A DNA stretch of 10,867 nt from Proteobacteria bacterium UBA6921. GTDB taxonomy: Bacteria; Pseudomonadota; Gammaproteobacteria; SG8-11. The position numbers were made by a program, and so were the translations under genes. Shown one piece after another: positions 6,017-10,867 of this stretch. Positions within the stretch are counted from its first letter, which is position 1; every line of letters starts with the position of its first letter. Where the stretch lies: NCBI GenBank assembly GCA_002450895.1, contig DKAR01000089.1:1-10867 (forward strand). The letters run 5' to 3'. The notes below the pieces were generated by a model. It worked only from the letters and a program-made list of their open reading frames with translations. It did not search any database and was not told where the DNA came from.

Positions 6017-6415
6017 ATGCTCCAAGATTTTGTGTCTCGGACTGTTCGCTTCTTGTTAACACTCGTATTCAGTGTTGTTGCGCTGGCGAGTGTTTGCGCA
6101 ACAGCGGCAGAAAATTCCAATACGTCAGAATCCGCCCCGAAAAACGATGGGACTATGGAAGTGATAGGCGCTTTCGCGAAAAACGAAGTTGTAAAAAGCG
6201 AGATTGTGGCGATTCCTGATCAGAAAAAGCGGCTGATCATGTTTTTCATGGGCGTCCCGCTGCTTGTATTCATATTGGTTACCGCAGGTCTTGGAATCGC
6301 TCTGGGCGTGTACGGCAAACGTGTATATGTCCCGCACATGATTTGTGCGGGACTCAGCGTAACACTGGCGATCGCGCATGCCGTCGTCGGCATTGTCTGG
6401 TTCTATCCATTCTGA
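6017..6415 (+). CDS. Exported two-helix membrane protein with a His pair in one helix
   Basis: Encodes 132 residues: a signal peptide (about 1-30, CATAA before ENSN), a polar periplasmic segment (31-70), then two membrane helices at about 73-98 and 104-130, ending WFYPF. Helix two has H107 and H121, 14 residues apart on one helix, the spacing used by bis-heme b membrane cytochromes. With only one such helix it could ligate heme only with a partner, so this is a lead rather than a call. I recognise no family. It is the last gene of the densely packed accessory block; a small inverted repeat follows its stop before the next gene. Confidence 0.75.
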   Translation: MLQDFVSRTVRFLLTLVFSVVALASVCATAAENSNTSESAPKNDGTMEVIGAFAKNEVVKSEIVAIPDQKKRLIMFFMGVPLLVFILVTAGLGIALGVYGKRVYVPHMICAGLSVTLAIAHAVVGIVWFYPF

Positions 6416-6430
6416 CCCGCATGACGGGTC
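6414..6430 (+). repeat. Short inverted repeat at the end of the accessory block
   Basis: GACCCG / CGGGTC, six base pairs around the loop CATGA, begins in the stop codon of the upstream gene and lies 13 bases before the ATG at 6444. There is no T run, so it is unlikely to be an efficient terminator; it might partly separate expression of the downstream genes. Confidence 0.3.
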
Positions 6431-6443
6431 CAGCTAGCGCGCC

Positions 6444-9080
6444 ATGAGCGCCGAAACGTCCGCTCAATCGCGCGGAACCCTTTATATCTTTCTCTATTTT
6501 CTTTCCGGTATCGCCGCACTGGGTTATGAAGTTCTTTGGGCGCGAATGCTTTCGTTACAGTTTGGCGTCAGTATTTTCGGCATCGTCGTCACCGTAGGGA
6601 GCTTCATGGTCGGTCTGGGCGCGGGAAGCCTGGCTGCAACGCGGCGGGGCAAGCGAATTTCGCGACCGATTCTGGTCTTTGGACTTCTGGAATGCGCGGT
6701 CGGCGTCTATGCGCTTGTGTTACCGCTGCTGGCGGGCACGTTTAGCACTGCCGTTGCAGAAGTCAGCGCTACGCTCAGCCTGGCGTCGTGGTACGGCGCT
6801 CACATTCTTTTTGATCTGATTTTGATGACGCTGCCTTCTTTCGCAATGGGGGCTGCATTTCCAATGATATTGCGCGGCGCAAAACAATTTGGAGTTGGCG
6901 TTTCACATCTTTATGGGTTCAACGCATTGGGGGGTGTAGTTGGTGCCGTTTTGCCCGTCGTGATGCTGCCGTCGATCGGATGGGAGAACACCGCGCAATT
7001 GTTTGCTGCGTTGGGTTTATGCGTTGGCATCACTGCGCTGATGGCGGAAAAACGTCCGGCTTCAATAGCGGAGGCAGCGCCGACGTCAAGGATTCGCATT
7101 GAGCCACGCACCATGGTGCTCTATGCGCTGATCGGTGCCGCTGCCCTGATGCTTGAAATCAGCTGGACGCGCCTGTTCGGAATGGTTCTGCTGCGCACTG
7201 AATATGTTTTGGCAATCATCGTTGCAACGTTCCTGGCGGGTATCGGTATTGGCAGCATCATCGCCCGTTATTTGCGTCGTTCTATCTGGCTTGCACTGCT
7301 TCCTGTTTTTTCGGGGTTCTGTGCGCTGCTGACACTTTGGATGCTCCCTACACTCTCGAGGTGGGTGGAAGGTTCCCACTTCGGCTCACTCGAAGCAGCG
7401 CTTGTCACTCAAGGCATGGCGATCGCGTTGCTCACGTTGCCGGCCACGCTTGCGTTTGGCGCCTGGTTGCCCATGCTCGCGGAAAAATCGGATTCCACCG
7501 GAGATGCCGCCGCCGCTTTGTACGGCGCCAATTCTCTGGGCGCGGCACTCGGTGTTTTCGTGGCGGGATTTGTTTTGGTGCCATTGATCGGCACCCCGGC
7601 CACCGTGGTGGTTGCCGCCATCCTGCTGGGAATGTCCGGGTTGACGCTCGCCAATGCGAAATCGATTCGCGTGATCGCTGCGGGCCTTGTGATGACCGCA
7701 ACGGGATTGCCTGTTGCTGCCTTGCCCAGCGTCCAGGAATTGTTTCCGCGAACGCACCCCACGGGAAAAGATTTGTACCTTCATGAAGATGCCGTAACCA
7801 CCACGCATGTCGTTCAATATCAGGATGGCCATCGTGTGCTGCTCGACGACCTTCAGCGCATGGATGCGTCCAGCGAGCCGGATGCCGTTGAACTGCAGCG
7901 CAATCAGGTTCGATTGCCCCTGTTGTTGCACCCGGCTCCGCAGTCGGTACTGCTGCTCGGACTGGGCACGGGAATTTCTGCCTCCGGGGTGCCCGCAAGC
8001 CAGAATATTTCCGTCGAGGCCGTTGAGTTGTCCCAAGGTGCCATCGACGCGGCGCGCGAATTCTTCTCGCCGGTGAACGATCACATTTCAGACCGGATTA
8101 CGATCCGGCGCGATGATGCGCGGCGCGCCTTGCTCAATCCGTCGAAAGCGTACGATGTCATCGTAGGCGATCTATTTCATCCGGATCTCGCCGGCCGCAG
8201 CGCACTCTTGTCCGTAGAGCAGTTTCGGCGTGCCAGGGAGCGCCTCAAAGAGGGTGGAGTTTTCACCCAGTGGATTGCTCTCAATCAATTCAGCCCGGAA
8301 TCGCTGGATGTGGTCCTCCGAACCTTTCTTTCGGTATTTCCCGACGGCGTGTTGTTTATAGATCCATTTCGTGTCGCGTTGGTGGGTACGCGCGCGGGAA
8401 GCATTCAATTCAGGCCGCCGGGCGGTACGAACGATATTCCGGTGGCAAGTGACACGGCGACGAGCGGGGAGGGCATCTGGACATGGGCCGGCCGTTACCT
8501 GGGGCGAGCAGATGACTTCGTTACACTTTCGGGGCCGGTGCAGGAAGAGTTGCATCCTCACATCGAGTACCTTTTGCCCAAGGCGCGTTACTCCGGAGAA
8601 ATCGATATCGCATCCTTGTTGCAGAGACTGCTGAAGCATCGTCCAAAATCGGATCGCGCGGCGCGCGACCTCGGAATTGCCGACGCGTCGAGACCGTTTT
8701 TCGATCGTGCTTATGCTGCGACAGAACTCGCCTTGGCCGGATGGATCGCCACGCTCAAGGACCATGGCACGGATGGCACACGATTGCTTCAACTGGCGTA
8801 TCAATCCAATCCCCTCGATCGATGGATTGGTGTCGCGCTGGTTGCGCCGGTTTGGGAAAAGCTCGTCGAGATTTCAGAGCAGAATAAAGACCCGATGCCT
8901 GTGTTTGGAAAGGACGAGCGGGAAGTGATTCAGGCGATTCTTGCGCAGCGACCGGATTTTGTGCCGGCGATCAAACGCCTCGAATATCTCGAGCGCACAT
9001 CGGGGCATGAGGATGCCGCGAACGCACTGCAGGTGAAACTTCGCAGCCTCAGCCCATTGGATGCGAAGCGGATTCCGTAA
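6444..9080 (+). CDS. Fused MFS-like membrane / spermidine synthase-like protein
   Basis: Encodes 878 residues in three parts. The membrane part (about 12-430) is an internal duplication. ALGYEVLWARMLSL (25-38) matches ALMLEISWTRLFGM (234-247), GSFMVGLGAGS matches ATFLAGIGIGS, and SHLYGFNALGGVVG (154-167) matches AALYGANSLGAALG (357-370). The second part (about 445-650) is a spermidine synthase-like Rossmann methyltransferase fold, with LLLGLGTGIS (503-512), the acidic VEAVELS (524-530), RRDDARRAL and YDVIVGDLFHP. The last roughly 220 residues are soluble, helical and TPR-like. This architecture occurs widely in bacteria, usually labelled fused MFS/spermidine synthase; the substrate is generally unknown, and true polyamine synthesis cannot be inferred. 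It starts 28 bases after the accessory block with no strong ribosome site, so membership in the same operon is possible but unproven. Confidence 0.88.
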   Translation: MSAETSAQSRGTLYIFLYFLSGIAALGYEVLWARMLSLQFGVSIFGIVVTVGSFMVGLGAGSLAATRRGKRISRPILVFGLLECAVGVYALVLPLLAGTFSTAVAEVSATLSLASWYGAHILFDLILMTLPSFAMGAAFPMILRGAKQFGVGVSHLYGFNALGGVVGAVLPVVMLPSIGWENTAQLFAALGLCVGITALMAEKRPASIAEAAPTSRIRIEPRTMVLYALIGAAALMLEISWTRLFGMVLLRTEYVLAIIVATFLAGIGIGSIIARYLRRSIWLALLPVFSGFCALLTLWMLPTLSRWVEGSHFGSLEAALVTQGMAIALLTLPATLAFGAWLPMLAEKSDSTGDAAAALYGANSLGAALGVFVAGFVLVPLIGTPATVVVAAILLGMSGLTLANAKSIRVIAAGLVMTATGLPVAALPSVQELFPRTHPTGKDLYLHEDAVTTTHVVQYQDGHRVLLDDLQRMDASSEPDAVELQRNQVRLPLLLHPAPQSVLLLGLGTGISASGVPASQNISVEAVELSQGAIDAAREFFSPVNDHISDRITIRRDDARRALLNPSKAYDVIVGDLFHPDLAGRSALLSVEQFRRARERLKEGGVFTQWIALNQFSPESLDVVLRTFLSVFPDGVLFIDPFRVALVGTRAGSIQFRPPGGTNDIPVASDTATSGEGIWTWAGRYLGRADDFVTLSGPVQEELHPHIEYLLPKARYSGEIDIASLLQRLLKHRPKSDRAARDLGIADASRPFFDRAYAATELALAGWIATLKDHGTDGTRLLQLAYQSNPLDRWIGVALVAPVWEKLVEISEQNKDPMPVFGKDEREVIQAILAQRPDFVPAIKRLEYLERTSGHEDAANALQVKLRSLSPLDAKRIP

Positions 9081-9081
9081 C

Positions 9082-10776
9082 ATGGCCGAGATCAAAAATT
9101 CTGCCACCCTGCGCCTCGAATTGATCACCGTTGTTGCATGCGTTTTCCTGGCAACCTACGCCCTTTCAGACTTTGACACGTTCTGGCATCTATCGAATGG
9201 TCGCGCGATGGTTCAGGGCGGGAAAATCGTTGAGACAGAATTGTTTTCCTATAGCGCGGATGGAACACCGTTCGACAATCACGCATGGCTTGCGCAGATC
9301 ATCATGTACCTCGCCTGGGCTCTGGGTGGGGCGACCGGCTTGATTGTTTTCAAGCTTGCCATTGTGGCGGGCGTTGTTTGGATGACGATGCGTACGTTCG
9401 CGAAATATGGCCTTTCGCCGATCGTTGCGGCGATCGGATCGCTCTGGATGACTGTGGCCAGCCTTTATCTGTTTACCGAAAGACCCAATCTTTTCTCCCT
9501 TTTGTTTTTGGCGTTGCTGCTTTTGTGGCTCGAAACCAACCGCGCAGCAGAACCTCGCGTGCGCACCGCCTGGCTGATGGCGCCTTTGTTTGTCGTCTGG
9601 GATGTGGTCCATGGATCGATTTACGGCGTGCTGCTTTTTGCGTCGTATTCGACGGGGTTGATCCTGGGTGAATTGTGGAACACGCAATGGCGCTGGAGTG
9701 CGTTGACGCGGAACTCGCGAGTGCAGTTCGTGCTGATTGGAACTGCCGCGATCCTTGCCGCCGAGTTGATAAGTCCCTGGGGTCTGATCGGATCGAAATT
9801 TTTTTCGGAATTACTCAGTGACAACACGATGGTATCAAGCGTTGGCGAGTTTCAGCGTACGCCGTGGATTGCGGCGTTCATTCCGTTCTGGATCATTTGG
9901 TTCAGCGCAATCGTCGTGACCATTGTTGCGTTGCGCCGGCGCGATATCAGCTCGGCGTTGGTGTTGATCGCCTTTGCTGCCTTGTCGTGGCGGTACAGCC
10001 GCGCGACGGCGCCGTTTTGTATCGTCGCCGTACCCATTGTGTTTCGTTACGTTCATTCGATCGTTGCGCCAAAGTTAAAGCATTTTTCGTCACTTCCGGC
10101 CGGTGTCACTATCGCGGCTGGCGCGATCATCTTCACCGGCGCGGTGATTTACAAGGTGGCGATACCAAATCACGTGAACAGCTTCGGTGTTGGATTAAAT
10201 TCGGATTTTTTTCCGGAGGCGACGCTGAAATTTCTCGATGCAAATCAAATTGACGGAAACATGTTCAATAGTGGCGAGTTGGGAGGTTACATTGCGTTCG
10301 CCGCGCCGCAACGAAAAATATTTCTTTACAATCACCACACGGTTTTCTCCAAAGTCCTGGATTCACTGCGTGCGCCGGGGGCCGCACAGCGTTGGAAATT
10401 CAACTATGCGCTGCTTGGCCATAACTGGCGGCGCTATCGATTCGTGTTTCCGATTGAACAGTGGGCTCCGGTGTATTGGGAGCCGGCCACCATGCTGCTG
10501 GTGGCACGAACCGCGCAAAATCAGGCAGTGATCGACGCCCACGAGATCAGCTATTTTTCTCCCGAGTACGACGGTGACCAGCTGCGCTCGATGGCGCGAG
10601 AGGCAAGCACCTATCCCCGGTTGTTGCGCGAAATTTCCGACTATCTTGCTTATCGACGCGACGACGAAATTGCACTGGCGTTTCGTGATATTTCAGCCCT
10701 GCCTCACCCTGGGGTCGATCTGGCGACTCGCGAACGCCTGCGGGAGGTCGCGCGAACCCATAATCCATTGTTATAA
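9082..10776 (+). CDS. Polytopic membrane protein, GT-C-like, function unknown
   Basis: Encodes 564 residues if the ATG at 9082 is used, one base after the previous stop. An in-frame ATG at 9061 would add seven residues and overlap the previous gene; neither has a clear ribosome site. After helix one comes ALSDFDTFWHLSNGRAMV (27-44), with D30-F-D32 and W-H. It resembles the D/E-x-D-containing first periplasmic loop of GT-C type glycosyltransferases and of a widespread family of unassigned bacterial membrane proteins. About ten hydrophobic segments follow. A soluble C-terminal domain (about 372-564) contains FNSGELGGYIAF, which in this family precedes a YxxF/D-type motif. Lipid-linked sugar transfer is a reasonable guess from the fold, not shown by any substrate motif. 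It is probably co-transcribed with the upstream spermidine synthase-like gene. Confidence 0.8.
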   Translation: MAEIKNSATLRLELITVVACVFLATYALSDFDTFWHLSNGRAMVQGGKIVETELFSYSADGTPFDNHAWLAQIIMYLAWALGGATGLIVFKLAIVAGVVWMTMRTFAKYGLSPIVAAIGSLWMTVASLYLFTERPNLFSLLFLALLLLWLETNRAAEPRVRTAWLMAPLFVVWDVVHGSIYGVLLFASYSTGLILGELWNTQWRWSALTRNSRVQFVLIGTAAILAAELISPWGLIGSKFFSELLSDNTMVSSVGEFQRTPWIAAFIPFWIIWFSAIVVTIVALRRRDISSALVLIAFAALSWRYSRATAPFCIVAVPIVFRYVHSIVAPKLKHFSSLPAGVTIAAGAIIFTGAVIYKVAIPNHVNSFGVGLNSDFFPEATLKFLDANQIDGNMFNSGELGGYIAFAAPQRKIFLYNHHTVFSKVLDSLRAPGAAQRWKFNYALLGHNWRRYRFVFPIEQWAPVYWEPATMLLVARTAQNQAVIDAHEISYFSPEYDGDQLRSMAREASTYPRLLREISDYLAYRRDDEIALAFRDISALPHPGVDLATRERLREVARTHNPLL

Positions 10777-10867
10777 AACAGCCGCCAGCGGGTGCGTCTG
10801 GTTCGCGCGGCCATGGCGAGTCAAGCAGTTACCAATCGCACGTTGGGGTCGCTTGGTGGTTGGAACA
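10777..10867 (+). other. Terminal 91 bases without a supported gene
   Basis: An ATG at 10813 opens a frame (MASQAVTNRT) that runs off the end without a ribosome site. The minus strand is also open in one frame across this stretch and stops at the TTATAA at 10771-10776. Neither can be chosen from so little sequence. I see no hairpin terminator after the stop at 10776. Confidence 0.3.

Noticed and set aside
6444..9080. A genuine spermidine synthase (speE)
   Set aside because: The methyltransferase-like fold is fused to a duplicated membrane domain and a C-terminal helical region, unlike SpeE, and no speD accompanies it.
10813..10867. Start of a next gene at the window end
   Set aside because: There are only 18 codons, no ribosome site, and an equally open minus-strand frame, so it cannot be supported.

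Overview
All genes in this window read on the + strand. The first 6.4 kb look like the gene cluster of a divergent C-family (cbb3-type) heme-copper oxidase from a Gram-negative bacterium. A proteobacterium is likely, given the CcoN/CcoO/CcoS homologues, signal peptides and moderately high GC, but the sequence alone does not fix the taxon. The last 4.4 kb carry two large membrane proteins of less certain connection.

Region 1 (1-2942) is the oxidase core. It holds the C-terminal four-fifths of CcoN (5' end outside the window), a long CcoO-like monoheme cytochrome c with an extra domain of about 110-130 residues, a CcoP-like protein that keeps the CcoP N-terminal signature but has no heme c site, and a 44-residue one-helix protein. 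A strong hairpin at 2960-2991, then a smaller one, closes this block.

Region 2 (3133-6415) is a tightly packed accessory block: a two-helix membrane protein, a CcoS-type assembly factor, a membrane-anchored monoheme cytochrome c, a four-helix membrane protein, a membrane-anchored SUMF1/FGE-fold protein lacking the FGE cysteine pair, a second small one-helix protein resembling the 44-residue one, and a two-helix protein with two histidines in one helix. Three consecutive junctions are ATGA stop/start overlaps, which suggests one translationally coupled operon. My reading is that the separate cytochrome c supplies the electron-entry heme that the hemeless CcoP-like subunit lacks, and that CcoS and the small proteins assemble or complete the complex.

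Region 3 (6444-10776) holds a fused MFS-like/spermidine synthase-like protein and a polytopic protein resembling bacterial GT-C-like membrane proteins. They follow at short distances, but nothing in their sequence links them to respiration. The last 91 bases contain no gene I can support.

The main item of interest is the oxidase itself. CcoN keeps the three CuB histidines, the displaced active-site tyrosine and the heme histidines at canonical spacing, so it looks like a real O2 reductase. Two positions recalled as proton-channel residues are changed, CcoO is enlarged, CcoP has no heme, and the accessory set includes several proteins I cannot assign.
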